A stretch of 64,000 nucleotides of DNA, taken from positions 420,001 to 484,000 of the forward strand of contig NW_026731935.1 of assembly GCF_028476545.1 (NCBI RefSeq). Direction: 5' to 3'. Position numbers and translations under genes: made by a program. Of this stretch, positions 60,526 through 62,901 are shown in pieces. This DNA is from Physella acuta. Lineage: Eukaryota > Mollusca > Gastropoda > Physidae. Position 1 is the stretch's first letter. The number at the start of each line of letters is the position of its first letter. The notes under the pieces are model-generated. The model saw only the letters and a list, made by a program, of their open reading frames with translations, did not search any database and was not told where the DNA came from.

Positions 60526-62883
60526 CTCTTCTGGGAGACGCTAGAACACAACCTGTAAACGCGCTCCCTACCACCCCACCCCTACATGGTCTGGTGAGCT
60601 GTGGTTCACTCTAAATGTTTACAAACAGAGCCGGGTTTAGTGACGACTATTAGGGGCAGATAATTTAGTTTGAAACTATTTTAAACGTGGGGGGGGGGGT
60701 AACTAAGTGGAGTTTACTTTAACTTTTCGATTTGCACCCCCTCCACTCAAACTGCAAAAATGTAGCTAAAATGACATTTTAATTTGTTTTTACAACCCAT
60801 TTTGGCGCCCCCTATGGTCGGCGCCCGGTGACATATGTCGTCCCCCCTGCCCCCCCCCCCATCGCTACGCCTCTGATATTAGTAAAGGTATCCAATCAGA
60901 GTTTCTTCCAGATCTCTTCGTGGGGGCTTCGCCCCCCCCCCCCCCGAAGAAAGTCTACCGCTCCCCCGAAAGAGATGGAATTTATATAGTATACATACAC
61001 TTTTACTAGTGTCCGCCCCCCCCCCCCCGAAAAATGTTGACCGCCACCCCGAAAATATCAAGTGCCTCCTCGGAGAAAAAAGTCTGGAAGAAACACTGTA
61101 TCCAATAGATACTAAAGTGACCCACGCTTTTCTTAATAGTAATTTAAATAGTAGTTAATAATTTATTTTCTACTTTTTAGTGCATTATTACATAAAAGCA
61201 GTGGCGTAGCGAGGTCAGGTGTCACACGGTGCGGCACTTAATGGTGTCACCCCCCCCCCCCCCCCCCCGAGACGCAGCGACCCTTCACGGGGACAAATTT
61301 CCGATTTGCACCCCCCCCCCTCAAACTTTCGATTTGCACCCCCCCTCGAAGTTTTCTCTATATATTTTGCTATTTTTTGCCTTGGTGTCACCCCCTAAAT
61401 GGTGTCACTTGGTGCGGTCCACACCCCCCCCCCCCCCCTCGCTAAGCCTCTGCAGAAAAGCTTGTTATTAAAACGTTTTTTTATGAAAAAAAATTCAAAT
61501 TGTTTAGGCTTTTCTTGGCAAAGTTCCTCAGCCACCTCCAACAAACATTCTTTCACCACTTCACCATCTATAAACGGTTTGCTACTTTTAGCAATACGTT
61601 TTCCAATGTAGTGATCGGTTGGTAAATATAACGCACTACTGTGTGTCTCTTTTAATTCGGTAAAAACAAAACGTCCAAGTAAGCAGTGGCTGACCTTGGC
61701 AGGATACACGGACATTTCAGTAAAAAAAAAATGTCCGTAGGACAAAAAGATCTCCACGGGCCGTAGTTTGGAGACCCCTGGTATAAAGCATGAACTAGCT
61801 ACGACAGACGATTTAAATGTTATATTAAATCTAAAGGTGGCCAGCTTGCTTTGAGTAAAGAAAGATTTTAAAATTAAAAATTGACTGTACAAAACATAAT
61901 TTAAAGTCTGGCAGTGGTGTCCTTAGAGTTTAAATGACAAAGCAACAAAAAATGTTACCCTGGGCATTATAGGGTACATATAGCTTATTTAACAATTCTT
62001 GATATATGATAGGATCAATACATATAAGAGATACCTAACTCTGCATAAATGTGACATTTACTAGATCCCTTACTCTACATAAATGTGACATTTACTAGAT
62101 CCCTTACTCTACATAAATGTGACATTTACTAGATCCCTTACTCTACATAAATGTGACATTTAATAGATCCCTTACTCTACATAAATGGGACATTTAATAG
62201 ATCCCTTACTCTACATAAATATGACATTTACTAGATCCCTTACCCTACATAAATGTGACATTTACTAGATCCCTTACTCTACATAAATGTGACATTTAAT
62301 AGATCCCTTACTCTACATAAATGGGACATTTAATAGATCCCTTACTCTACATAAATATGACATTTACTAGATCCCTTACTCTACATAAATGTGACATTTA
62401 ATAGATCCCTTACTCTACATAAATGTGACATTTACTAGATCCCTTACTCTACATAAATGTGACATTTAATAGATCCCTTACTCTACATAAATGTGACATT
62501 TAATAGATCCCTTACTCTACATAAATGTGACATTTAATAGATCCCTTACTCTACATAAATGTGACATTTAATAGATCCTTTACTCTGCATAAATTTTACT
62601 CTGCATAAATGTAACCGTTAAAACTAAAACTCGGATTAGGACGGGTAAGTCTAAGTCGTAATAAGTGAAGCAATGTGTAGCGGGCATCCAGCTCAGCACT
62701 TACTTTAGCAAGCTGGATTTCAAAGTCAATCATGGCATCAACATCTCGTTTCGCAGTCTGGGCCTCGGCTCCCAAGGCCTCAGCCATTTGTAAAGCGAAT
62801 CTCTTGTAGACAAGCAGCTTACTGTTGGCATCGTCATACAGGAAGTAGTCCGGAGACGGCATGCCAAGCTCAGGCTGGTCAAG
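19179..62883 (-). CDS. M13 zinc metallopeptidase (neprilysin/ECE-like), 3' part of gene, 15 exons visible
   Basis: Spliced host gene read on the minus strand. Exons: 62704-62883, 58760-58846, 57615-57748, 56858-56951, 53637-53765, 52983-53081, 49928-50005, 46832-46935, 45265-45323, 42323-42374, 35223-35358, 34922-35050, 33911-34003, 22536-22612, 19179-19278. Together they give 1551 bp and 516 residues plus stop, with all phases compatible. Landmarks in the joined protein: VNAYYS near residue 310, the HEMTH zinc site at 352-356 (His, catalytic Glu, His), ENIADNGG at 414-421 supplying the third zinc ligand Glu and its Asp partner, VMRPE near 463, and the C-terminal C-T-V-W ending at 516. M13 enzymes are type II membrane ectopeptidases of about 750 residues that cleave small peptides; the visible part matches the last two thirds. 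The anchor and early ectodomain would lie right of the window. The orthologous subfamily (neprilysin versus ECE) is not resolved. No disabling change is seen. Confidence 0.95.
19495..20850. repeat. Minisatellite of 'ctatcccacctactatccca' modules, in last intron
   Basis: Complex array of about 10-11 bp modules (cccacctact, cccaccaact, cccacctaat) arranged in larger blocks; a block of about 170-200 bp with 'accattcacctactatctta' recurs several times. Open frames here are products of the repeat. Confidence 0.9.
20940..22498. repeat. 23-bp minisatellite, in last intron
   Basis: About 67 units with the core 'cattgaatgaaacttctctc'. Variants include 'gaataaaac', 'gaatgaatatt' and 'gaaggaaac'. It starts about 40 nt inside the intron from the donor at 22535. 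Confidence 0.92.
22536..22612 (-). CDS. M13 peptidase, visible exon 14 (VWCGVMRPE)
   Basis: Acceptor 'ctccctttag' is followed by GTATGGTGTGGTGTTATGAG. The exon encodes [20 protein letters not shown] then SPGRF, matching neprilysin VWCGTYRPEYA...IKTDVHSPGNF. It ends in AG before donor GTACCC, and the Arg codon is completed by the next exon. It starts in phase 0. The first 20 nt of this exon and its polypyrimidine tract form the repeat unit of the array immediately upstream (22590-31005). Confidence 0.94.
22590..31005 (-). repeat. 39/34-bp minisatellite: about 220 tandem copies of a 3' splice site
   Basis: On the minus strand each long unit contains 'gctttgttctctccctttag' (pyrimidine tract and AG) followed by 'gtatggtgtggtgttatgag' (the first 20 nt of the exon at 22536-22612). 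The last unit merges with the genuine acceptor. Short 34-bp units lack one 'tggtg' module. The array fills most of the intron between the exons at 33911 and 22536. It contains larger repeated blocks, for example 23380-23700 against 23760-24070. Open frames with [12 protein letters not shown] repeats are by-products of the 39-bp period. Confidence 0.95.
31006..31560. other. Unique intron sequence
   Basis: No exon is recognised. A palindromic TGACGTCA (CRE-type) octamer sits near 31080. No functional claim is made from a single word. Confidence 0.4.
31565..32130. repeat. 48/52-bp minisatellite in intron
   Basis: About eleven units with 'caatgtggtccttatgtgta' then 'tctcaaatgttctcaaaaca'. The first six are 52 bp and later ones lack 'gctc' (48 bp), so the two unit types are segregated along the array. 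Confidence 0.9.
32170..32195. other. Perfect GC-rich hairpin
   Basis: Arms CGGGGCCCCTA and TAGGGGCCCCG (11 bp each) flank a GACG loop in otherwise AT-rich intron. Each arm also contains the self-complementary GGGGCCCC. Confidence 0.8.
32196..32514. other. Unique intron sequence
   Basis: No exon or element recognised. Confidence 0.4.
32515..33535. repeat. 57-bp minisatellite in intron
   Basis: About 18 units with 'tatagcttataatatcatac' then 'tagattaacgtttgacacag' and 'tcatagatatttaaaaa'. Units differ by one to four substitutions. Confidence 0.92.
33536..33910. other. AT-rich intron sequence next to donor
   Basis: Holds the donor-proximal part of the intron and a 'tgttgtgt'-rich stretch at 33729-33780. 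Nothing else recognised. Confidence 0.4.
33911..34003 (-). CDS. M13 peptidase, visible exon 13 (LPGL...QLFFINFAQ)
   Basis: Acceptor 'aaacatttcag', donor GTATTC, phase 0 at both ends, 31 codons. It encodes [20 protein letters not shown] then [11 protein letters not shown]. It matches neprilysin AYRAYQNY...LPGLDLNHKQLFFLNFAQ, which follows the ENIADNGG helix. Residues 428-458 of the visible protein. Confidence 0.95.
34085..34862. repeat. 24-bp minisatellite in intron
   Basis: About 32 units of 'aacaattctactgcacaaaa' plus 'catc', with 'gcataaaac' and 'gcacaaagc' variants. On the minus strand each unit carries 'gttttgtgcag', an acceptor-like word. It starts about 80 nt from the exon at 33911-34003 and 60 nt from the one at 34922. 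Confidence 0.92.
34922..35050 (-). CDS. M13 peptidase, visible exon 12 (ENIADNGG, third zinc ligand)
   Basis: Acceptor 'acaatcttag', donor GTTCTC, 43 codons in phase 0. It encodes [18 protein letters not shown], then [19 protein letters not shown] and LKEAYK. The Glu of ENIADNGG (residue 414) is the third zinc ligand and the Asp (418) stabilises an active-site histidine in M13 enzymes. The Cys in AQCIIDQY matches neprilysin SQCMVYQY, a conserved disulfide cysteine. Confidence 0.96.
35223..35358 (-). CDS. M13 peptidase, visible exon 11 (HEMTH zinc site)
   Basis: Acceptor 'gtatcattttag', donor GTTGAT. The first base completes a Lys codon, then 45 codons follow. It encodes [20 protein letters not shown], then [16 protein letters not shown] and [14 protein letters not shown] (352-356) is the HExxH motif with catalytic Glu353. 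GHE.THGFDD.GR is diagnostic of M13. The intron to the next exon (35051-35222, 172 bp) has no array. Confidence 0.97.
35395..35429. repeat. TA microsatellite, left flank of LTR element
   Basis: Dinucleotide run interrupted by the LTR element. The run continues on the other side at 40553-40608. Confidence 0.9.
35430..36205 (-). repeat. LTR (3' LTR in element orientation)
   Basis: 776 bp, apparently identical to 39777-40552. It contains a repeated 'cgccaattgtaacgagc' type motif near one end. Confidence 0.93.
36407..39583 (-). CDS. Gag/integrase polyprotein of the LTR element (fossil)
   Basis: One 1058-residue frame. Parts seen in order: Gag-like N-terminus rich in charged helices; CCHC zinc knuckle [14 protein letters not shown] near residue 270; a lysine-rich coiled-coil-like stretch I cannot assign; an RNase-H-end signature [15 protein letters not shown]; integrase zinc-binding HHCC (about 598-640); and a DDE core with a D-35-E spacing (DQGRAF ... 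QCERF). The C-terminus resembles those of metavirus-type integrases. Ty3/Gypsy is the best fit; the clade is not resolved. Treated as part of an incomplete element. Confidence 0.85.
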   Translation of the reverse strand: MSTLDEKQTHIVVLPRESHINKFYGDGDPTLTNRFSEEVKAAWASRHMSPEERLRLLMGSIGETVRAEVKCHDRTVQSDPDKVLDLIMETFGERRSGVQLLSGFVGLKQRMAESVMEYSHRMNRAFDLVKGKSPDIDVRLLRDHFIEGLATPILRRELKEEVHRDQQLTFLQVRNSAIRRSEDEDQSNCSVDKVSVPEQRQSPPTGADTMETMMAQLLAHLEKVDQRLKWLESRSTAENQEKNGTKQGRAGRPRPAKPSLQWTADGRPICLSCSQPGHMARYCPVKRSPSVRQVKATERRGYGVRNKRKQTMKESQTRLEGQLSDSGKMNCEMNLNVEKFQVNNLLAKKNDDKKKIGRLNKGIQSLTRKLDRKSSCKLKAQEKCSSLERLLSEEVNKNSRQQNSVGKLEKLSDIEKELQITARLGSIEQRWAADLALVDLERKHRPGRSNGNADALSRNPYERPGDEEETLTGICEVRASTDIPHGVQVMQNGQTGVEHISTEPGHMDSSDFNCLNHKKIRDAQRTDTGLQPLLKHVQEQKFPGRREREQFGRETKKILSQWNRLSIKDGVLMRRIHDQIDGTIHQVVVPGQLREEVLRLAHDRAGHQGQDRTHKILRRRCYWPNMEMEVKRHCEACVRCQHAKMPVVKMRQPSGHLLATKPLEIVAMDFTSLEQSSDGTEHVLVMTDVFTKWTVAVPTRDQTAKTVAKVLLEHWFIKYGIPRQLHSDQGRAFESEVINQLCSHYGINKSRTTTFNPKGNGQCERFNRSMHDLLRTLEPEQKKRWPDFLPELVYLYNCTPHATTGFTPYMLLFGREARLPLDLSLGKRESMTGSYTALEYVNEHMRRIREMYRVVQERLEHEARRREPPVQTKDPPLKLNDRVLLRSHPLGRNKIHDLWGQEIWQVVEMPKAAGGPFKIRPIDHAKPDRWANIAQLKKYWNRQEEQLHTEKPKTIREPEVITESHIPIPEPYHHQQNNRDTQGEDTGNNEDPGPSRSRETVDHQISGPRRSLRNRRNTKFFVSNHQFFHGRAGMKTDCSKSYRSELVKAPNGKGGCEF
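39777..40552 (-). repeat. LTR (5' LTR in element orientation)
   Basis: 776 bp, the partner of 35430-36205. Followed on the right by a (TA)n run at 40553-40608. Confidence 0.93.
40609..40904. other. Partial TIR-element end with telomere-like CCTAAC words
   Basis: Contains 'aacctaacctaaccta' and related words at 40722-40790, then G runs with 'ggtaattgctcc' and an end-like 'tagtgtcctg' near 40869. The same modules, in the same order, form the right part of the TIR element at 59373-60371. No left terminus is seen, so this is a fragment. Confidence 0.5.
40905..41893. repeat. 45-bp minisatellite in intron
   Basis: About 22 units of 'acaattgtatacagata' then 'gacacattcatgtcagctac' and 'caatagt'. 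It is very uniform; most differences are a t/a switch after 'cagata'. The period is divisible by three, so long open frames appear on both strands and are not genes. Confidence 0.94.
42045..42340 (-). repeat. 30/34-bp minisatellite built from a 5' splice site
   Basis: On the minus strand units read 'aaagactatcccaagtgagt' then 'actacaataa'. The exon at 42323-42374 ends 'aaagactatcccaa' with donor 'gtgagtactac', so the exon end and donor are the first unit. About nine copies; the leftmost three (42045-42170) are a 34-bp variant with 'actacctatcata'. Confidence 0.93.
42323..42374 (-). CDS. M13 peptidase, visible exon 10 ([11 protein letters not shown])
   Basis: A 52-nt exon. Acceptor 'attttgttcacag', donor GTGAGT. 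It encodes [16 protein letters not shown], with split codons on both sides (Thr before, Lys after). It matches the M13 signature FPAGILQPPFF just upstream of SLNYGGIG. Its last 14 nt and donor are repeated in the adjoining array. Confidence 0.94.
42395..45150. repeat. 22-26-bp CA-rich minisatellite in intron
   Basis: More than 100 units of 'acatctcaactaactcaccc' plus a variable 'ccacac' or 'ccacttac' spacer. On the minus strand each unit carries 'ggggtgagttagttgagatg', including a donor-like GTGAGT. It fills nearly the whole intron between the exons at 45265 and 42374, starting about 20 nt from the acceptor at 42375. Confidence 0.93.
45265..45323 (-). CDS. M13 peptidase, visible exon 9 (VNAYYS substrate-binding motif)
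   Basis: A 59-nt exon. Acceptor 'tttgactatcag', donor GTAAGT. It encodes [19 protein letters not shown] with a split base at each end. It matches the neprilysin VVNAFYSSGRNQIVFPAG region; the Asn and Ala of the N-A-[FY]-Y motif bind substrate backbone in M13 enzymes. Residues 303-321. Confidence 0.95.
45330..45600 (-). repeat. 44-bp minisatellite carrying copies of a 3' splice site
   Basis: On the minus strand units contain 'aatgtttataaaatccaagt' then 'tttatttcattatcag'. The true acceptor of the exon at 45265-45323 is 'aaatccaaggtttatttgac' then 'tatcag', so it is the innermost, slightly diverged unit. About six copies. Confidence 0.88.
45840..46200 (+). pseudogene. MULE-type transposase, C-terminal fragment
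   Basis: About 120 codons ending in TAA. They carry the family signature [11 protein letters not shown], then [22 protein letters not shown] and a YLRAIAH ending. These correspond to the C-terminal part of animal MULE/FLYWCH-associated transposases (typically RTNN.VEGWH ... HP..W.F...L ... YLRGIAHN). The catalytic DDE part is absent. The upstream frame runs into the TIR, so no real start is proposed. Confidence 0.85.
46200..46502. other. MULE 3' sequence between transposase stop and right TIR
   Basis: AT-rich with an AATAAA word near 46361; plausibly the original transposase 3' untranslated part. Confidence 0.45.
46832..46935 (-). CDS. M13 peptidase, visible exon 8 (FFDNVVKLL...LRQPVDKS)
   Basis: Acceptor 'ttatattttag', donor GTAAGT. 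It encodes [20 protein letters not shown] then [14 protein letters not shown] plus two bases of Lys. It matches neprilysin EYFENIIQNLK...LKKLREKVDKDEW. Residues 268-301. Confidence 0.93.
46940..47349. other. Unique intron sequence
   Basis: No exon or element recognised. A short 'tccatagtcctaaatataac' direct duplication lies at 47178-47220. Confidence 0.4.
47350..49890. repeat. 36-bp minisatellite with longer variants, in intron
   Basis: About 65-70 units with 'caaacactagcaagcatata' then 'ttgaccccattatcca'. Variants use 'ccaatatccacc' or replace 'atatattg' by 'cacctgtaagtagtg'. The two variant types are arranged in larger blocks; for example 49240-49470 and 49576-49806 are nearly the same. 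It starts about 38 nt from the donor at 49927. Confidence 0.94.
49928..50005 (-). CDS. M13 peptidase, visible exon 7 (IGYPESI)
   Basis: Acceptor 'tttaccatccag', donor GTGAGT, 26 codons in phase 0. It encodes [20 protein letters not shown] then DAEYDG. It matches the M13 pattern EKA.A....IGYPD.I at this point. Residues 242-267. Confidence 0.94.
50006..50675 (+). repeat. Dispersed repeat family A, copy 3 (truncated), flanked by short repeats
   Basis: 50090-50520 carries the family A palindromic end ('tactttctcgtatataccaa'), 'ttttgacagttttcaccgtt', a CTGTGTGTCTG run and 'ataaccggaagtggtac', stopping well short of the other end. On both sides are copies of 'tacagcgcgacaagatggta' (50035-50085, 50520-50600), suggesting insertion into a small tandem repeat. 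Confidence 0.65.
50676..51765. repeat. 13-bp minisatellite GTGGACAGACAAT
   Basis: About 80 units. 50676-51360 is very regular. 51360-51765 is a more mixed section with 'gtggacagtgtggac' words and a duplicated block (51470-51600 against 51600-51730). Open frames on both strands are repeat artefacts. Confidence 0.94.
51780..52870 (+). pseudogene. Non-LTR retrotransposon (LINE) relic, end of reverse transcriptase
   Basis: Plus-strand fragments read '[13 protein letters not shown]' (corresponding to the L-D-D-L-D-F-A-D-D-L catalytic region), then [11 protein letters not shown]..., [40 protein letters not shown], and later a diverged N-T-W-R-R-D-L-E-type segment (52690-52790). The motifs appear in LINE order but in several frames, so it is decayed. 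An array of four 49-bp units (52125-52310) lies between the two parts. The clade is uncertain (RTE/CR1-like). Confidence 0.75.
52125..52310. repeat. 49-bp minisatellite inside the LINE relic
   Basis: Four units of 'gaggaaagtcaatcgttgac' then 'ttaattaggtagtattgtgg' and 'cccatcagg', nearly identical. Confidence 0.9.
52983..53081 (-). CDS. M13 peptidase, visible exon 6 ([13 protein letters not shown]), GC donor
   Basis: Acceptor 'aactgtgtttcag', 33 codons in phase 0. It encodes [20 protein letters not shown] then [13 protein letters not shown]. It matches neprilysin ...LIAQIREVFIQTL..LTWMDAETKKRAEEK. The only boundary that keeps frame with the next exon ([11 protein letters not shown]) is AAG followed by GCGAGT, so this intron appears to be of the GC-AG class. 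Confidence 0.92.
53140..53640 (-). repeat. 92-bp minisatellite carrying copies of a 5' splice site
   Basis: Five units with 'tgtaagtcttacagcaatta' on the minus strand, at 92-bp spacing (53171, 53263, 53355, 53447, 53539). The sixth position in register, 53631, is the real donor of the exon at 53637-53765 (AAACA then GTAAGTCTTACAGC). Each unit also contains two half-repeats, 'agtgacactaatta' and 'agtgacattaatt', so the 92-bp unit may itself be an older doublet. Confidence 0.92.
53637..53765 (-). CDS. M13 peptidase, visible exon 5 ([19 protein letters not shown])
   Basis: Acceptor 'tctccatacag', donor GTAAGT, 43 codons in phase 0. It encodes [20 protein letters not shown] then [16 protein letters not shown] and DEGSKET. 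It matches neprilysin [25 protein letters not shown]. The exon is flanked on both sides by arrays whose units copy its own splice sites. Confidence 0.95.
53760..54290 (-). repeat. 29-bp minisatellite built from a 3' splice site
   Basis: On the minus strand units read 'gattgtctttgtctccatac' then 'agcataaaa'. The exon at 53637-53765 has the acceptor 'gtctttgtctccatacag' followed by 'ca', so it is the innermost unit. About 18 copies with a/t and c/t switches. Confidence 0.93.
54206..54720. repeat. 175-bp higher-order repeat that incorporates the acceptor-type units
   Basis: About three copies at 175-bp spacing ('tattcaatctgtatggagac' at 54221, 54396 and 54571). Each combines three diverged 29-bp-type units with about 90 bp of unrelated sequence ('taataagaagaaagctatg', 'aaaactgcgcccactcttcc'). 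Confidence 0.9.
54721..55099. other. Unique intron sequence
   Basis: No exon or element recognised. A purine-rich 'gagagagaatgcgacagagg' stretch lies at 54862-54900. Confidence 0.4.
55100..56650. repeat. 33/36-bp minisatellite in intron
   Basis: About 43 units with 'ataggactacatgtctctca' then 'cattgtatgttg(ttg)t'. Units with or without one 'ttg' set the two lengths. Open frames with [11 protein letters not shown] repeats are by-products. Confidence 0.94.
56660..56845. repeat. 32-bp minisatellite next to a donor
   Basis: Five to six units of 'aacattctacaagttatctt' then 'aatgttttaggc'. It begins about 20 nt inside the intron from the donor at 56857. No splice-site copy is evident in the unit. 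Confidence 0.85.
56858..56951 (-). CDS. M13 peptidase, visible exon 4 (VLANYVIWR)
   Basis: Acceptor 'tatactccatag', donor GTAATT. After one base that completes Arg it encodes [18 protein letters not shown] then [13 protein letters not shown]. It matches neprilysin LQNLMSWRFIMDLVSSL...YKESRNAFRKAL. Ends in phase 0. Residues 135-165. Confidence 0.94.
56985..57625 (-). repeat. 28-bp minisatellite built from a 5' splice site, filling an intron
   Basis: On the minus strand units read 'agtcctaaaaggtaaggcta' then 'gaactaga'. The exon at 57615-57748 ends 'agtcctacaag' with donor 'gtaaggttaaaac', so the exon end is the first unit. About 22 copies occupy almost the entire 663-bp intron between this exon and the one at 56858. 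Some units carry 'gtaagatacaactaga' instead. Confidence 0.94.
57615..57748 (-). CDS. M13 peptidase, visible exon 3 ([11 protein letters not shown]...VVYALPYF)
   Basis: Acceptor 'tttgagaccag', donor GTAAGG. It encodes [20 protein letters not shown] then [20 protein letters not shown] and RSPT plus two bases of Arg. It matches neprilysin SWLEFINTIM...[22 protein letters not shown]. Phase 0 at its start. Residues 90-133. Confidence 0.94.
57896..58163. mobile_element. hAT-like MITE, family 'CAGTGCCGGCGC', 8-bp TSD
   Basis: The 268-bp element begins CAGTGCCGGCGCCAGG and ends GTAGCGCCGGCCCTG. It is flanked by ctagtgtg (57888-57895) and ctggtgtg (58164-58171), 7 of 8 matching. It contains an internal segment of the CAGAGGCGTAGCGA family ('gaggcgtagcgacccttccc' near 57977) with C runs, so it is a composite or nested element. 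In the intron between the exons at 58760 and 57615. Confidence 0.82.
58227..58680. repeat. 27-bp minisatellite, nearly perfect
   Basis: About 17 copies of 'tacacaaaactaactacagt' then 'gctgaca'. Almost no differences between units until the last, which points to a very recent expansion. In the intron about 80 nt from the donor at 58759. Confidence 0.95.
58760..58846 (-). CDS. M13 peptidase, visible exon 2 ([12 protein letters not shown])
   Basis: Acceptor chosen as 'aaaacgtttag' (start 58846) rather than the inner 'aaaacctaag' (start 58831). The outer choice adds ITKPK, giving [20 protein letters not shown], which fits the family spacing (LANIT.P...RRD...LYNKMT) better. It encodes 29 residues ending [12 protein letters not shown], donor GTCAGA, phase 0. 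Both acceptors keep the frame. Confidence 0.9.
59227..59360 (-). pseudogene. hAT transposase C-terminal-like fragment
   Basis: The minus strand reads [14 protein letters not shown] followed by a diverged tail. It resembles the '(K)L.FLADI..HLN.LN..LQG' region of GTF2IRD2/ZBED-type hAT transposases. Support is one short motif plus its position inside hAT ends. Confidence 0.45.
59373..60371. mobile_element. TIR element (about 1 kb) carrying a telomere-like array, 9-bp flanking repeat
   Basis: Ends GGGAACAGGGCATTTCCCC and, at the right, the inverse of GGCTACAGGACATTACCCC, giving imperfect TIRs of about 19 bp. Flanked by gtttatcag on both sides (59364-59372, 60372-60380). Subterminal parts are repeated 'caattacccccc' words (59395-59515; inverse at 60245-60360). 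The middle is a TTAGGG/GCTAGGG array. The 9-bp duplication suggests a MULE-like mechanism. No transposase seen. Confidence 0.75.
59517..60110. repeat. Telomere-like (TTAGGG/GCTAGGG)n tract, internal
   Basis: About 95 hexamers. 59540-59640 is largely TTAGGG, and 59930-60020 is nearly pure GCTAGG. Long open frames (GLGLGL, RVRVRV, LTLTLA) are artefacts of the six-base period. Confidence 0.93.
60449..60521. repeat. (TA)n microsatellite
   Basis: About 36 TA units, inside the hAT element and outside the 59373-60371 element. Confidence 0.95.
60720..60875. mobile_element. Partial MITE of the 'CAGAGGCGTAGCGA' family
   Basis: Right end 'atcgctacgcctctg' and internal 'acccattttggcgcccccta' match 11160-11357. 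The left terminus is not identifiable. Confidence 0.6.
60897..61098. mobile_element. hAT-like MITE, family 'CAGAGTTTCTTCCAG', perfect 8-bp TSD
   Basis: The 202-bp element begins CAGAGTTTCTTCCAGA and ends TCTGGAAGAAACACTG. It is flanked by tatccaat at 60889-60896 and 61099-61106. Same family as 3265-3480. Inserted into the hAT element. Confidence 0.9.
61199..61452. mobile_element. hAT-like MITE, family 'CAGTGGCGTAGCGAGG', 8-bp TSD
   Basis: The 254-bp element begins CAGTGGCGTAGCGAGG and ends CCTCGCTAAGCCTCTG (14 of 16 inverted matches). It is flanked by cataaaag (61191-61198) and cagaaaag (61453-61460). It contains a 19-base C run and an internal second head 'gagacgcagcgaccctt'. A related sequence at about 4480-4530 lacks it. 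Confidence 0.87.
61462..61730 (-). pseudogene. hAT transposase, N-terminal fragment
   Basis: The minus strand reads [17 protein letters not shown], then [19 protein letters not shown] and [19 protein letters not shown]. This matches the '(I)AK..KPFTDGE.VK.CLL.AAE..CPEK' region of GTF2IRD2/ZBED/SCAND3-type hAT transposases, N-terminal to the catalytic core. The frame is cut by the MITE at 61199-61452, and no continuation is recognised beyond it. Confidence 0.75.
61789..62034. other. Unique intron sequence
   Basis: Nothing recognised between the hAT element and the following array. Confidence 0.4.
62035..62590. repeat. 34-bp minisatellite in intron
   Basis: About 16 units of 'acataaatgtgacatttact' then 'agatcccttactct', with 'ttaatagatcc' and 'atgggacat' variants. 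It starts about 115 nt inside the intron from the donor at 62703. Confidence 0.94.
62704..62883 (-). CDS. M13 peptidase, visible exon 1 (LGMPSPDYF)
   Basis: Acceptor 'aatgtgtggacag', donor GTAAGT, 60 codons in phase 0. It encodes [20 protein letters not shown], then [20 protein letters not shown] and [20 protein letters not shown]. It matches the M13 segment (Q).GLGLPSRDYY...Y..FM..VA.L...........V..LE..IA. Earlier exons lie beyond the right edge, upstream of the array at 62902. Confidence 0.93.
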
Positions 62884-62901
62884 CTGTCCACACATTTGTA
62901 G

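Larger units (their letters stand above)
58926..61780 (-). mobile_element. hAT DNA transposon, decayed, with nested insertions
   Basis: Ends: left CAGAGGTCTTCAAACTTTTT followed by 'agcccgagggccgc'; right 'cacgggccgtagtttggaga' followed by CCCCTG. These are the typical inverted ends of a widespread animal hAT group. Flanks ttatatag (58918-58925) and gtataaag (61781-61788) match at 6 of 8 bases. Transposase-like fragments lie inside on the minus strand (61462-61730 N-terminal, 59227-59360 C-terminal-like). Other elements sit inside it at 59373-60371, 60897-61098 and 61199-61452. All are within the intron between the exons at 62704 and 58846. Confidence 0.78.
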
